Origin: JTS-RE37 sp963756115
GTDB taxonomy: Bacteria > Bacteroidota > Bacteroidia > Flavobacteriales > Flavobacteriaceae
DNA length: 64,000 nucleotides
Reading direction: 5' to 3'
Assembly: GCA_963756115.1 (NCBI GenBank)
Contig: CAVWMN010000002.1
Location: 558,001 to 622,000, forward strand
The translations under genes were made by a program, and so were the position numbers. The stretch's first letter is position 1, and each line of letters opens with the position of its first letter. Shown one piece after another: positions 7,994 to 22,088 of the stretch. A model generated the notes under the pieces. That model was not told the DNA's origin. It searched no databases and worked only from the letters and a program-made list of their open reading frames with translations.

Positions 7994-10900
7994 ATGGGAT
8001 TGAAGCAACAAGGATTATATCTACCTGAATTTGAGCATGATAACTGTGGTGCCGGATTTATCTGCAGCCTGAAGGGTATCAAGTCAAACGACATTATTCA
8101 CAAGGCCCTCGAAATTCTGGATAAGCTGGAGCACAGGGGTGCGGTAAGCGCCGACGGTAAAACGGGCGACGGTGCCGGTATCCTTATTGATGTGCCCCAT
8201 GAATTCTTTACGAAATCCTGCAGCTTCGAACTGCCCCGGGCCGGGGAATATGCCGTGGGGAATGTTTTCCTGCCACAGAAGGAGAACCAACGGAATTACT
8301 GCATCGAAGTATTCGAAGAAAACATAAAAAAACAGGGTTTGAAGTTGTTGGGATGGCGCAATGTGCCGGTCAATAAATCTATCCCCGGCAGGATTGCCAT
8401 GGAAACCGAGCCCTTTGTCCGGCAATTGTTTATTGGCCGGGAAACAGAAGCCCAGGAAGATTTTGATTTTAATTTAAAGCTGTATATCGCCAGGAAATCC
8501 ACAGAGCATACCATCCTGAAATCCAAACTCTCTGAAAGCAAATTCTTTTATGTTTCCAGCCTTTCCACCCGCATCATCATTTTCAAAGGCCTCCTGATGC
8601 CCCAGGATATCAAACTATATTACAGGGACCTGATGGACCCCAAGGTGGTCACGCGTCTGGCGCTGGTACACCAGCGGTTTTCCACCAATACCTTTCCTAC
8701 ATGGGACCTTGCCCAACCGTTCCGCTATATGTGCCATAACGGGGAGATCAATACGTTACGGGGCAATGTTTCCAGGATGCGTTCACGGGAAGAACTTCTG
8801 AAGAGCGATCTATTTGGGGATGAAATAAAGAATATCCTGCCCGTTATCCTTCCCGGTAAATCAGATTCTGCCACCCTCGATATGGTTGTTGAACTCCTGT
8901 TGATGACAGGGCGATCCCTCCCGGAAGTGATGATGATCCTCGTTCCTGAGGCCTGGGAAAAAAACAAGGAGATGTCGGAGGCAAAAAAAGCATTTTATGA
9001 ATACCATAGCTGTATGATGGAACCCTGGGACGGCCCGGCATCCATCCCGTTTACGGATGGCAATTATATCGGTGCCGTACTGGACCGCAACGGCCTTCGC
9101 CCTTCGCGGTATTCGGTGACCAAGGATGGCTATGTGATCATGTCTTCAGAAACTGGTGTGGTTTCGCTGGCACCTGAGAATATCGAATTACACGGAAGGC
9201 TGGAACCCGGTAAGATGTTCCTGGTGAACATGGAAGAAGGGAGGATCATCAATGATGAGGAGATCAAGGAAGAAATAGCCCGGCGGTATCCCTATAAAAA
9301 GTGGCTCGACAATAACCTGGTACACCTGCGTAACATACCCTACAATGATTGCCCGCTGTTCCTGAATGAAGCCACCCTGGAAAAGAGAAAAGCCATTTTT
9401 GGGTTTACGCTGGAAGATATCAATACGATCATCCTGCCAATGGGGCAGGATGCAAAAGAACCCATCGGTTCAATGGGGTCCGATACCCCCATAGCAGTGC
9501 TTTCTGAACGCCCGCAACTGCTATATAATTATTTTAAGCAATTGTTTGCACAGGTTACGAACCCTCCCCTGGACGGCATCCGGGAGGAATTGATCACGGA
9601 TATCAGCCTCACACTCGGCAGTGACCGGAACATTTTTGATTTTACAGAATTACACTGCCGGAAACTAAAGATCCAGAACCCGGTTATTTCCAAGGAGGAT
9701 CTGGACAAGATAAAAAATTACGATCGCAGTCCGGATTATAAAGTGGTGAGCATCCCCATGTTATATGAGATTGCCAGGGGGTTGAACGGGCTGGAAGATG
9801 CGCTGGAATCCGTCTTGGAACAGGCAGTTAATGCCATCGATGAAGGCGCCAATATCATTATCCTGTCAGACCGGGACGTTAGTGAGTCGATTGCCCCTAT
9901 CCCCGCAGTTCTGGCATGTTCCTATGTCAACAGCGGTTTGCAGGCTCTGGGTAAACGGTCTCAACTGAGTATCATCATTGAATCAGCAGAACCCCGGGAG
10001 GTCCATCATTTTGCGTTGCTGTTCGGCTTCGGTGCGAGTGCCATCAACCCATACCTTGTCAATGAGATCATTGCAGAGCAGATTGAAGAACATGACATTA
10101 CCGAGTTTACATTTGATGAGGCTATTAAGAATTACAATAAGGCCATTGGAAAAGGGGTGTTGAAGGTGATGAACAAGATTGGCATCTCCACCCTCAATTC
10201 GTACCGGGGTTCCCAATTGTTTGAATGCATTGGGATCAATACCAAGGTGGTGGATAAATATTTCCCTTCCACCCCCACGCGAATACAGGGGATAGGGCTT
10301 TATGAGATCGAAAAGGAAATAGCCAAACGGCACCAGCGTGCCTATACCAAACAACCGGTTGCGGCTGAACTTGACCTGGAGATCGGTGGGGAATATCGTT
10401 GGAGGCGGGATGGCGAAAAGCATATGTTCAATCCGCTTTCCATAGCAACACTGCAAAAAGCCGTGCGCAGCAATGAGCCGGATACCTATGCAGAATTTGC
10501 GACCATGGTCAATGAACAGGCCAAAAATCTAATGACGATTCGTGGGTTGTTTGAATTTTCCAATTATGACCCGATCCCCCTGGAGGAGGTGGAGCCATGG
10601 ACAGAAATTGTAAAACGCTTTAAAACCGGAGCCATGTCCTATGGTTCCATCAGCAAGGAAGCCCATGAAAACCTTGCAATTGCCATGAACCGGATAGGCG
10701 GAAAAAGCAACTCGGGCGAAGGCGGGGAGGATGCAGACCGGTTTTATCGCAATGAGTCGGGTGACTGGCGGAACAGTGCCATCAAACAGGTGGCTTCCGG
10801 CAGGTTTGGTGTCACCTCAAATTATCTTACCAATGCCCATGAGATCCAGATTAAAATGGCCCAGGGGGCAAAACCCGGCGAGGGAGGGCAATTACCCGGT

Positions 10901-12502
10901 CCCAAAGTGAACCCGGCTATTGCCAAGACCCGGAATTCCACACCTTATGTGGGATTGATTTCACCCCCGCCCCATCATGATATCTATTCGATCGAAGACC
11001 TTTCCCAGCTGATATACGATTTGAAATCAGCCAACAGGGAGGCGCGGATCAATGTAAAACTGGTCTCTGAAGTTGGGGTAGGCACGGTAGCAGCAGGGGT
11101 TGCAAAGGCCAAATCGGATGTCATCCTGATCTCGGGGAGTGACGGCGGAACGGGGGCTTCCCCGCTCACCTCTTTGAAGCACGCAGGGTTGCCTTGGGAA
11201 TTGGGCATTGCCGAAGCACAACAGACTTTGGTGATGAATGATCTGCGGAACCGTATCGTTCTGGAATGTGACGGACAGTTAAAAACAGGCCGGGATGTCG
11301 CTATCGCCTGCCTTTTGGGTGCTGAAGAATTCGGTTTTGCAACGGCACCACTGGTTGCGTCTGGATGTATTATGATGCGGGTCTGTCATTTGAATACGTG
11401 CCCGGTAGGCATTGCAACACAGAATCCGGAATTGCGCAAGAAATTTGAAGGGAAGCCGGAGCATGTGGTCAACTATATGTATTTCGTTGCCCAGGAGTTA
11501 CGGGAGATCATGGCGCAGTTAGGCTTTAGGACCATCAATGATATGGTAGGGCAGGTTCAGAAGCTGGACAGGAGTAAAGTCATTGACCATTATAAGGCCA
11601 GGGGTATTGACTTGACACCTATCCTGCACCAGGTGGATGTACCCAAAGGGACAAAATTCTATAATACACAGGCGCAGCAACACCATATTGAGGATTCCAT
11701 GGAATTTGAGATTATCAACAAGGCCCACCCAGCTCTTTTCAGGAAGGAAAAAATTAGTTTGGATTTCCCCATATACAATACCAACAGGGCCGTTGGCGCC
11801 ATAATTAGCAACGAGATATCCAAGATATACGGGGCAGAAGGCCTCCCGGAAAATACGCTCAAACTGAATTTTACCGGTGCTGCCGGCCAGAGTTTTGGTG
11901 CCTTTGCCACCAAGGGGCTGACCATGATCGTGAATGGGAACACCAATGACTATTTGGGAAAAGGGCTTTCCGGGGCCAAACTGGTTATAAAAATCCCTTA
12001 CGGATCCACCTTACAGCCGGAAGATAATGTAATAACCGGGAACGTTTGCCTGTATGGGGCAACTTCGGGGGAAGCATATATCAATGGCCGTGCAGGGGAG
12101 CGGTTCTGCGTTCGGAATTCCGGCGCACGGGCAGTTGTTGAGGGGATCGGGGATCACGGATGTGAGTATATGACAGGTGGTGTTGCCGTCATCCTCGGGG
12201 CAGTGGGCCGAAATTTCGGAGCCGGGATGAGCGGGGGGATAGCCTATATCTTCAATGAAAATGGCAGCTTTGAAAAAAGATGCAATAACGATGCGCTGAA
12301 TCTGCTGGCAGTTGAAGAACAGGAAGACATAGCGCAACTCCGGGAACTTATCGAGAACCATTATAACGCAACGTTAAGTCCGCTCGCGCAACGGATATTG
12401 GAAAAATGGGAGGAATGCCTCCCCATGTTCATAAAAATCTTCCCGGAGGAATACAAACAGGCACTGCTGCGTCTTGAAAGTGAAAAATTAGAATCTTTAT
12501 AA
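7994..12502 (+). CDS. gltB: Glutamate synthase, large (alpha) subunit
   Basis: Makes two glutamates from glutamine and 2-oxoglutarate together with GltD; the entry of ammonia nitrogen into biosynthesis. The 1502 residues carry the whole family plan. The class II amidotransferase domain starts at Cys18 (DNCGAGF), so a 17-residue propeptide must be removed. A central linking domain follows, then the FMN-binding synthase domain (about 830-1200, with SGSDGGTGASPLTS). The iron-sulfur cysteines are in CIMMRVCHLNTCPVG near residue 1125, and the last 250 residues form the GxGxG beta-helix domain. It lies 7 bp upstream of gltD. Confidence 0.97.
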   Translation: MGLKQQGLYLPEFEHDNCGAGFICSLKGIKSNDIIHKALEILDKLEHRGAVSADGKTGDGAGILIDVPHEFFTKSCSFELPRAGEYAVGNVFLPQKENQRNYCIEVFEENIKKQGLKLLGWRNVPVNKSIPGRIAMETEPFVRQLFIGRETEAQEDFDFNLKLYIARKSTEHTILKSKLSESKFFYVSSLSTRIIIFKGLLMPQDIKLYYRDLMDPKVVTRLALVHQRFSTNTFPTWDLAQPFRYMCHNGEINTLRGNVSRMRSREELLKSDLFGDEIKNILPVILPGKSDSATLDMVVELLLMTGRSLPEVMMILVPEAWEKNKEMSEAKKAFYEYHSCMMEPWDGPASIPFTDGNYIGAVLDRNGLRPSRYSVTKDGYVIMSSETGVVSLAPENIELHGRLEPGKMFLVNMEEGRIINDEEIKEEIARRYPYKKWLDNNLVHLRNIPYNDCPLFLNEATLEKRKAIFGFTLEDINTIILPMGQDAKEPIGSMGSDTPIAVLSERPQLLYNYFKQLFAQVTNPPLDGIREELITDISLTLGSDRNIFDFTELHCRKLKIQNPVISKEDLDKIKNYDRSPDYKVVSIPMLYEIARGLNGLEDALESVLEQAVNAIDEGANIIILSDRDVSESIAPIPAVLACSYVNSGLQALGKRSQLSIIIESAEPREVHHFALLFGFGASAINPYLVNEIIAEQIEEHDITEFTFDEAIKNYNKAIGKGVLKVMNKIGISTLNSYRGSQLFECIGINTKVVDKYFPSTPTRIQGIGLYEIEKEIAKRHQRAYTKQPVAAELDLEIGGEYRWRRDGEKHMFNPLSIATLQKAVRSNEPDTYAEFATMVNEQAKNLMTIRGLFEFSNYDPIPLEEVEPWTEIVKRFKTGAMSYGSISKEAHENLAIAMNRIGGKSNSGEGGEDADRFYRNESGDWRNSAIKQVASGRFGVTSNYLTNAHEIQIKMAQGAKPGEGGQLPGPKVNPAIAKTRNSTPYVGLISPPPHHDIYSIEDLSQLIYDLKSANREARINVKLVSEVGVGTVAAGVAKAKSDVILISGSDGGTGASPLTSLKHAGLPWELGIAEAQQTLVMNDLRNRIVLECDGQLKTGRDVAIACLLGAEEFGFATAPLVASGCIMMRVCHLNTCPVGIATQNPELRKKFEGKPEHVVNYMYFVAQELREIMAQLGFRTINDMVGQVQKLDRSKVIDHYKARGIDLTPILHQVDVPKGTKFYNTQAQQHHIEDSMEFEIINKAHPALFRKEKISLDFPIYNTNRAVGAIISNEISKIYGAEGLPENTLKLNFTGAAGQSFGAFATKGLTMIVNGNTNDYLGKGLSGAKLVIKIPYGSTLQPEDNVITGNVCLYGATSGEAYINGRAGERFCVRNSGARAVVEGIGDHGCEYMTGGVAVILGAVGRNFGAGMSGGIAYIFNENGSFEKRCNNDALNLLAVEEQEDIAQLRELIENHYNATLSPLAQRILEKWEECLPMFIKIFPEEYKQALLRLESEKLESL

Positions 12503-12509
12503 TCGAATA

Positions 12510-13976
12510 ATGGGTAAGATAACCGGGTTTTTGGAATTCGACAGGAAAGTTGAGTCGTATGCTCCCGTAGCGGAACGGGTGAAGAATTTTAAGGAATTTA
12601 CACGTCCCCTGGAAGAAAAGGTCCTACGGGAGCAGGGTGCGCGTTGTATGGATTGCGGCATTCCCTTTTGCCATAGTGGCTGCCCGCTGGGCAACCTGAT
12701 ACCTGATTTTAACGATGCGGTTTACCGTGGTAAATGGAAGAAGGCGGCGCAGATTTTACATGCTACCAATAATTTCCCGGAATTTACAGGCAGGCTCTGC
12801 CCGGCACCCTGTGAGGAAGCCTGCGTACTGGGTATCAATGAAGATCCGGTATCCATTGAAAATATTGAAAAAAATATAGCCGAGACAGCCTTTAACAAGG
12901 GGTGGGTAGTGGCGGTTCCGCCTGCAGTCAGGACCGGGAAAACGGTGGCTGTGATCGGTTCCGGCCCCGCGGGCCTGGCAGCAGCACAGCAGCTGAACAG
13001 GGCAGGACACCTGGTAACCGTGTTTGAACGGGATGAAAGCCCGGGCGGTTTATTACGGTTCGGGATTCCGGATTTTAAAATGGAAAAACGTGTTATAGAC
13101 CGGAGGATTGCGATCCTGGAAGAGGAAGGCATTATTTTCCGCTGCGGGGTCCATATCGGGGTGGATATCCCGGCCGATCAACTCAGCATGGAATTTGATG
13201 CGCTGGTCCTTTGTGGCGGGGCAACGGTTCGGAGGAACCTGAATATACCCGGTGCCGATCTTATCGGGGTGGAACAGGCCATGGACTTCCTGGCACAGAA
13301 CAACAGGCGTGTGGCCGGTGTTACGGACCTGGGCAAAGAGATCAAAGCAACCAAAAAGCAGGTAGTGGTAATTGGGGGAGGCGATACAGGTTCGGATTGC
13401 ATTGGGACTTCCTTCCGGCAGGGCGCAAAATCGGTCCATAATTTTGAGATCATGCCCATGCCCACTACGGACAGGCCGGAAGACCAGCCCTGGCCTTTCT
13501 GGCCTATGCGGTTGCGTACGAGTTCCTCCCATAAGGAAGGTGTTGAACGGGTGTTTAGTATTGCCACCAAGGAATTTGTAGGTGATGCAAATGGCAGGTT
13601 AAAAGGCCTGGTAACCGTTGATGTGGAATGGAAGCGGGTGCCTGGGAAAGCCCCGGTACTCCAGGAGATAGCCGGTACAGAAAAGGAATGGCCGTGTGAA
13701 CTGGCGCTCCTGGCTTTGGGTTTTACGGGGTCAGAGATGACGATCGCGGAACAACTGGGTTTGGCTGCGGACCGCAGGACGAACATCAAAGCATCAGAAA
13801 AGAATTACGCCACCAATATCCCCGGGGTATTTGTGGCTGGTGATCAGCGCCGGGGGCAGTCGCTTATTGTGTGGGCTATCTCAGAAGGCCGGCAGGCGGC
13901 GCATCATGTAGACACGTATCTGATGGGCAGTTCCCATCTGCCTTTAAAAGGAGAAGGCGATCTTCCGAGGGTGTGA
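12510..13976 (+). CDS. gltD: Glutamate synthase, small (beta) subunit
   Basis: FAD protein that takes electrons from NADPH and hands them through iron-sulfur clusters to GltB. The N-terminal part has the two cysteine groups for 4Fe-4S clusters (CMDCGIPFCHSGCP and CPAPCEEAC). Two Rossmann motifs follow: VAVIGSGPAGLAAA for FAD and VVVIGGGDTGSDC for NADPH. The 488-residue length is normal apart from the tail: after the usual YLMGSSHLP the frame runs for about 11 more residues into sequence that belongs to the hairpin block beginning near 13945, so the C terminus looks lengthened by repeat DNA. Translation is probably coupled to gltB. Confidence 0.96.
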   Translation: MGKITGFLEFDRKVESYAPVAERVKNFKEFTRPLEEKVLREQGARCMDCGIPFCHSGCPLGNLIPDFNDAVYRGKWKKAAQILHATNNFPEFTGRLCPAPCEEACVLGINEDPVSIENIEKNIAETAFNKGWVVAVPPAVRTGKTVAVIGSGPAGLAAAQQLNRAGHLVTVFERDESPGGLLRFGIPDFKMEKRVIDRRIAILEEEGIIFRCGVHIGVDIPADQLSMEFDALVLCGGATVRRNLNIPGADLIGVEQAMDFLAQNNRRVAGVTDLGKEIKATKKQVVVIGGGDTGSDCIGTSFRQGAKSVHNFEIMPMPTTDRPEDQPWPFWPMRLRTSSSHKEGVERVFSIATKEFVGDANGRLKGLVTVDVEWKRVPGKAPVLQEIAGTEKEWPCELALLALGFTGSEMTIAEQLGLAADRRTNIKASEKNYATNIPGVFVAGDQRRGQSLIVWAISEGRQAAHHVDTYLMGSSHLPLKGEGDLPRV

Positions 13977-14108
13977 CCCCCTCCGCCTTTGCTGAAAGCA
14001 AAGGCACCTCCCCCTGCAGGGGGAGCACTTAAGCAACCTAAATAGACGATTAAAATCTCCCCCTTGAGGGGGGAGGTGGCCCCGCCTGTGGCGGGACCGG
14101 AGGGGGCC
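13945..14108. repeat. Cluster of GC-rich hairpins (REP-like intergenic element)
   Basis: Four stems stand in a row: GCCTTTGCT/AGCAAAGGC (13985-14005), the perfect 18-base palindrome around CCCCCTGCAGGGGG (14008-14025), CTCCCCC/GGGGGAG (14057-14075) and CCCGCC/GGCGGG (14081-14095). The block begins inside the gltD 3' end. Similar CTCCCCTT-type hairpins are scattered in many Bacteroidota genomes between genes (established in general, not checked here). It separates gltD from the converging rRNA operon and may end gltD transcription. Confidence 0.7.
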
Positions 14109-14139
14109 AAAAAAAAAGCCCTTTACATTGCTGTAAAGG
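14109..14139 (-). terminator. Terminator of the rRNA operon
   Basis: On the minus strand, CCTTTACA and TGTAAAGG (14120-14139 on the plus strand) form a perfect 8-bp stem closed by a GCAA loop. It is followed by GC and a run of nine T (plus-strand A at 14109-14117). It begins 13 bp beyond the 5S 3' end. Confidence 0.9.
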
Positions 14140-14152
14140 ACTCTTTTAAAGA

Positions 14153-14261
14153 AGGCGGCGGCCTACTCTCCCACTTGGTGTAGCAGTACCATCGGCGCAG
14201 ACGGGCTTAACTTCCCTGTTCGGAATGGAAAGGGGTGGGCCCCGTCGCCATGGCCACCCGG
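14153..14261 (-). rRNA. rrf: 5S ribosomal RNA
   Basis: The minus strand shows the conserved 5S core CCATTCCGAACAGGGAAGTT and the downstream GCGCCGATGGTACTGC. The 5' GGTGGCC and the 3' GGCCGCC close helix I. Length is about 109 nt, as in other Bacteroidota; both ends are set by helix I pairing and may be off by a few bases. It is the last gene of the operon and is followed by a terminator. Confidence 0.93.
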
Positions 14262-14405
14262 ATTGTTTGGCAAAGCCTGGGCTTTGCACACCCCCGCGCT
14301 GTGGCGGGAGAAATATCTTAACATATCGGGACAGGAAACATAGAATTACTGTAAAGGGAATGTAGTGTTTAAGAGTAGCATCAATATGGATCAATGCTTT
14401 GATGG

Positions 14406-17273
<2,868 letters not shown>

Positions 17274-17401
17274 GCCTCGCATTGTATTAATTCGTACTCT
17301 TTTCTACTCTACTTACTCTTTACTTAATTCGTGTTTCCCGAACATATAAACACAAGCCATTCCAAAAAGAATAACCTATACTATATGCTTGTCCCAATAT
17401 G

Positions 17402-17431
17402 TCAATGAACGTTTCTTCATGCTCCGAAGCC
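17402..17431 (-). promoter_or_regulatory. boxA-like antitermination element, copy before 23S
   Basis: A 30-bp sequence identical to 17682-17711. On the minus strand it includes GTTCATTGA, and with the adjoining bases reads GTTCATTGACATATTG. A near copy precedes the 16S gene. Position upstream of each large rRNA and similarity to the boxA-type element of Bacteroidota rRNA leaders suggest an Nus-factor antitermination site (inference). Confidence 0.5.
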
Positions 17432-17515
17432 TTTGGCGAAGGAGTAAATCCTTACCCCAAAAAACCCTTTGCAGGAATCTGGCCATCCGTAGCTTTATGC
17501 GAAGGATGGCAAAGG

Positions 17516-17589
17516 TGGAGAATATCGGAGTCGAACCGATGACCTCCTGCGTGCAAGGCAGGCGCTCTAGCCAGCTGAGCTAATTCCCC
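17516..17589 (-). tRNA. tRNA-Ala (anticodon TGC)
   Basis: Cloverleaf on the minus strand: acceptor GGGGAAT/ATTCTCC, D arm AGCTCAGCTGG, anticodon stem CCTGC/GCAGG around loop CTTGCAC, T arm GGTTCGACTCC. The anticodon is TGC. CCA is not encoded (the discriminator A is followed by CCT). It is the second tRNA in the 16S-23S spacer, the usual place. Confidence 0.96.
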
Positions 17590-17681
17590 ATTAGAGTTGG
17601 CAGTATTCAATTTGCAGCAAGGCAAACCTACGTCTGCAACATCTCCTGGTTGCTCAACCTCTTATTCCCAATAAATAATCT

Positions 17682-17711
17682 TCAATGAACGTTTCTTCAT
17701 GCTCCGAAGCC
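17682..17711 (-). promoter_or_regulatory. boxA-like element, copy between the spacer tRNAs
   Basis: Exact 30-bp copy of 17402-17431, lying between tRNA-Ile and tRNA-Ala. On the minus strand it also carries GTTCATTGA but the following bases differ from the other two copies. It may be a functional antitermination site or the trace of a spacer duplication. Confidence 0.45.
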
Positions 17712-17804
17712 ATCCGGCCAAGAAGTAATGCTTTACTCTAAATATCCTCCAGGCAACTCCTTGCCAGAAGGATAAACTTCTCATCTTGCCTTCCCCTACT
17801 CCCG

Positions 17805-17878
17805 TAGTCTCGGGCAGACTCGAACTGCCGACCTCTACATTATCAGTGTAGTACTCTAACCAGCTGAGCTATGAGACT
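17805..17878 (-). tRNA. tRNA-Ile (anticodon GAT)
   Basis: Cloverleaf on the minus strand: acceptor AGTCTCA with CGAGACT (last pair A-C mismatched), D arm AGCTCAGCTGG, anticodon stem CTACA/TGTAG with loop CTGATAA, T arm GCAGTTCGAGTCTGC. The anticodon is GAT. CCA is not encoded. It is the first tRNA after 16S. Confidence 0.96.
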
Positions 17879-17910
17879 TCTTTACAGTAATCAGCAATTC
17901 AGAATCCAGT

Positions 17911-17972
17911 CCCGATAACTATCGGGATAACTGCAAACTGCAACTGCCAACTGCTCCCGATAGCTATCGGGA
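17911..17972. repeat. Two copies of a CCCGATAGCTATCGGG palindrome
   Basis: CCCGATAACTATCGGG (17911-17926, one central change) and the perfect TCCCGATAGCTATCGGGA (17955-17972) lie 28 bp apart in the spacer between tRNA-Ile and 16S. The bases between them are a run of near repeats of AACTGC. They could fold as stems in the rRNA precursor. Confidence 0.75.
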
Positions 17973-18087
17973 CCAACTTGTTTTATAGTAATAACAGACA
18001 ACAATTAAAAGGGCATATAGAACCTTGATAAAAAAAATAAGGAACCAGGGTGGGATCTTCTCCAACTTCCCGTGGCGCGCTTTCTCT

Positions 18088-19622
<1,535 letters not shown>

Positions 19623-20081
19623 TACTCGTAAATACTATTCACGCTTTCCACAAAAAATAAATCCGATCCCACCCATAAATGGTTCCTTATTCTATCCTTA
19701 ATTCTATTATATGCTTATTCCCCTGTATCTTCAAAAAAAATACAGAAAAACGCTGTCTGTCAATATTTCAATGAACTTGCTTTTCCACTCCGATAGAACC
19801 AAACATCCCTCTCAAAGCGGGTGCAAATATAGAGCACTTTTTTTGCTTCCACAACCCAGAAACCAAAAAAATATTTCCAAAAAATGAATTATTCTGTAAA
19901 CCCTTGTATACTAGGGGCCAACAACCCTATATTATTTTTAAAAAACCGCTGCATTTCGATCGGCATTCCGAAATAGCAGCAGAACTTCACCATAAATAGC
20001 CCGCATTACCAAAATTGCCCCATTCCAGGGACTATACAATTCCACCATAATCCGGATTATTTCAGCCCAGGAAGCTGACTA
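19623..20081. other. rRNA leader and upstream region
   Basis: No gene. The 16S leader (about 195 nt) occupies 19623 to about 19817 and carries a boxA-like GTTCATTGAAATATTG on the minus strand (19761-19776), nearly the same as the copy before 23S. The promoter is at 19824-19854. From 19855 to 20081 the sequence is AT-rich and holds nothing I recognise; it also forms the end of the porin transcript coming from the right. Confidence 0.6.
19824..19854 (-). promoter_or_regulatory. rRNA operon promoter
   Basis: Minus strand: TTGTGG (-33) at 19849-19854, then about 17-20 bp with an A-rich stretch, then a perfect TATATTTG (-7) at 19824-19831. Element sequence and spacing fit the Bacteroidota primary sigma consensus. 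Transcription should begin a few bases on, near 19817. Confidence 0.8.
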
Positions 20082-22070
20082 CTAGGAGAAAAAGTTCCAT
20101 ACCAATCCAAAGCGGATCACAAAGTCACGGTATGGATAGTTCGGGGCAGCATAAAATGTATTCCCTGAAAAGGAGGAATTAAAATGTTCTGCCTTTAAAT
20201 AGATACGGGTTTGCCGTACCCGCGCATCGATAAAAAAATCGAGCATGGGAAACCCACCCAACTTCTGACGGTTCTGCACATAAAACTCCCCCAGGAGGGG
20301 ATTATAGGCATCCATATAATAAGTATTGAAATATTTTAGGGTAACCCCCGTCTGCAAATACATGGCCTTCCTAAAGATGTCATTGGAATAATAAAGCGTA
20401 TGGCGGGTAACAAATTCCGGAAGGTTGAGAACCGGGTTCGACTGGGAGACTGTCTGATACATTACCGTATTGTTCAGGGCCCAGTGGGCTGAGCGGAATT
20501 CCTTGTTATACCTGATCTTCAGGTTACCAACACTGCCGGATTCCTGCTTTGGTTTTAAAAAAGCATTTTCCTCCCCAATAGCTATCTGTTCCGTAGTTGC
20601 ATCCGAAGCAAAATAACTGTAGTTATCGATGGTGGTATAGCCCGCAGAAAGATTACCCCATACCTCGGATTCCAGGTCAAACTTCAGACTATGTACCTTC
20701 TGGTCAGAAAAGGTACTTGTATTGTCCCAGTTATAATTTTCATAATCCGACTGGTACAGCAGAAAATTGAAGTTCGGCTGCCTTTCAGACGTATGCAGGG
20801 ATGCCGTAAGGGTATGCATGCCATTGAAGGTATAGCTCGCTGATGCGTCCAGTAAATTCCCGGAAAGATCCCCTGCGACAGTATAGGCCCCATTACCCTT
20901 GAGCCTAAAATCACCAATTTGTTTTTGATAGCTGGCACCAACACTGATCTCCTCTCCTTTCAGGCGGTTTGGTATCTCCCCGGCATCAGTGACCAGGATG
21001 CTGTTGAAGTAATAGGTATAATTATATAGTCCGGTATATCCTTTCAGCGTCCCCAACGTGCTATTCGAGAAAGCGGCACTCCATTCATTGTATAAAGCCT
21101 TTAAATGGGCCTTGTCGTCTATCGGGGATAAAAATGCCTGCCCAAAGTAGGTATTCGGCGAATCCTGTGTAAACTGGTAAAATTTGGTCTCATACGAAAA
21201 TACATGGCCCAGGGTCAGCGCGGTATTCGGGCCTGCAACAGAATCAGGCCGTCCTTTTAGGAGTTCATAGAAATGATCCATGTAATACCTTTTTCCCAGT
21301 ATTTTGTTCCGTGCATCACTAAAAACAACATCTATCCGGGACCTGTCCTGGAATTCAGGGTCTTCAGATTCAAACTGCAATTCAGGTTCGGCCAGCCCCC
21401 CATTTTCCTCCGCCTCTATATCCTGTGCGGCTATATGTGCCCGGATCCCATATCTGCCATCCTGGGTCACATAATTGGCCGTTGTCCGGAAATTGCCGGA
21501 TTCAGCCTGGCTAAACTGGTATTTCCCGAGAGACCGGAACCCTTTATAGGCGATTGACAAATTGAACCTCCTTGATAAATTAAAGGTTAGCAGGGCATCC
21601 AGTAACTGCCCCTGCTCAAATGTGGTTTTGAAGAACAGCTCGGTCATTGGCGTGGCTACATTATAATAGGTAATATCCTCCACTTCCAGATAATTAAAAT
21701 GTTTGGCACGCGCACCGATTTTTGGGTAAAGTGATGCATTTTCAAAAGCTATGCCCAAGGCATTATAGGGTTGCCCTACATTGGCAAAAGGCATCAGTTC
21801 AAAGTCGTCCCGCCGTAAATAATTGTAATTGTATTCTTTTTGGATCGTCAGCGTAGTATCCAGATACGTGGTATCCCGGGCATGGCTTATCAATTTATAA
21901 TCATTAATAGTAACAGCCTCTGATCCCATTCCGGCAGCCGGGGGATTGATTGCCTGCTTTTTCCGAACGCGTAATGAATCTGAGGTTTTGGGTTGCGGGG
22001 GTATGGAATCTTCCTGAGAAAGGAGGGACTGGCTGGTAAAAGCCAAAAGCAGCACTAGGAGGTATCTCAT
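20082..22070 (-). CDS. Putative outer-membrane porin (Porin_10-like)
   Basis: A 662-residue protein with a Sec signal peptide (cleavage near residue 18, SLLSQ) and then alternating beta strands to the C terminus, which ends in the aromatic strand FVIRFGLVWNFFS expected for a barrel recognised by the BAM machinery. Features such as DDFELMPFANVGQPYNALG and the many Tyr/Asn-rich hairpins match the large uncharacterised flavobacterial putative porin family. Substrate unknown. A -7-like TAACTTTG lies at 22089-22096, 19 bp before the ATG. The gene is alone, divergent from rnhB. Confidence 0.8.
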   Translation of the reverse strand: MRYLLVLLLAFTSQSLLSQEDSIPPQPKTSDSLRVRKKQAINPPAAGMGSEAVTINDYKLISHARDTTYLDTTLTIQKEYNYNYLRRDDFELMPFANVGQPYNALGIAFENASLYPKIGARAKHFNYLEVEDITYYNVATPMTELFFKTTFEQGQLLDALLTFNLSRRFNLSIAYKGFRSLGKYQFSQAESGNFRTTANYVTQDGRYGIRAHIAAQDIEAEENGGLAEPELQFESEDPEFQDRSRIDVVFSDARNKILGKRYYMDHFYELLKGRPDSVAGPNTALTLGHVFSYETKFYQFTQDSPNTYFGQAFLSPIDDKAHLKALYNEWSAAFSNSTLGTLKGYTGLYNYTYYFNSILVTDAGEIPNRLKGEEISVGASYQKQIGDFRLKGNGAYTVAGDLSGNLLDASASYTFNGMHTLTASLHTSERQPNFNFLLYQSDYENYNWDNTSTFSDQKVHSLKFDLESEVWGNLSAGYTTIDNYSYFASDATTEQIAIGEENAFLKPKQESGSVGNLKIRYNKEFRSAHWALNNTVMYQTVSQSNPVLNLPEFVTRHTLYYSNDIFRKAMYLQTGVTLKYFNTYYMDAYNPLLGEFYVQNRQKLGGFPMLDFFIDARVRQTRIYLKAEHFNSSFSGNTFYAAPNYPYRDFVIRFGLVWNFFS

Positions 22071-22088
22071 GTTCTGATCTTACTTGGA

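Noticed and set aside
17402..17711. Mobile element flanked by 30-bp direct repeats
   Set aside because: The DNA between is tRNA-Ala and spacer, with no transposase; an rRNA spacer duplication or antitermination copies explains it better.
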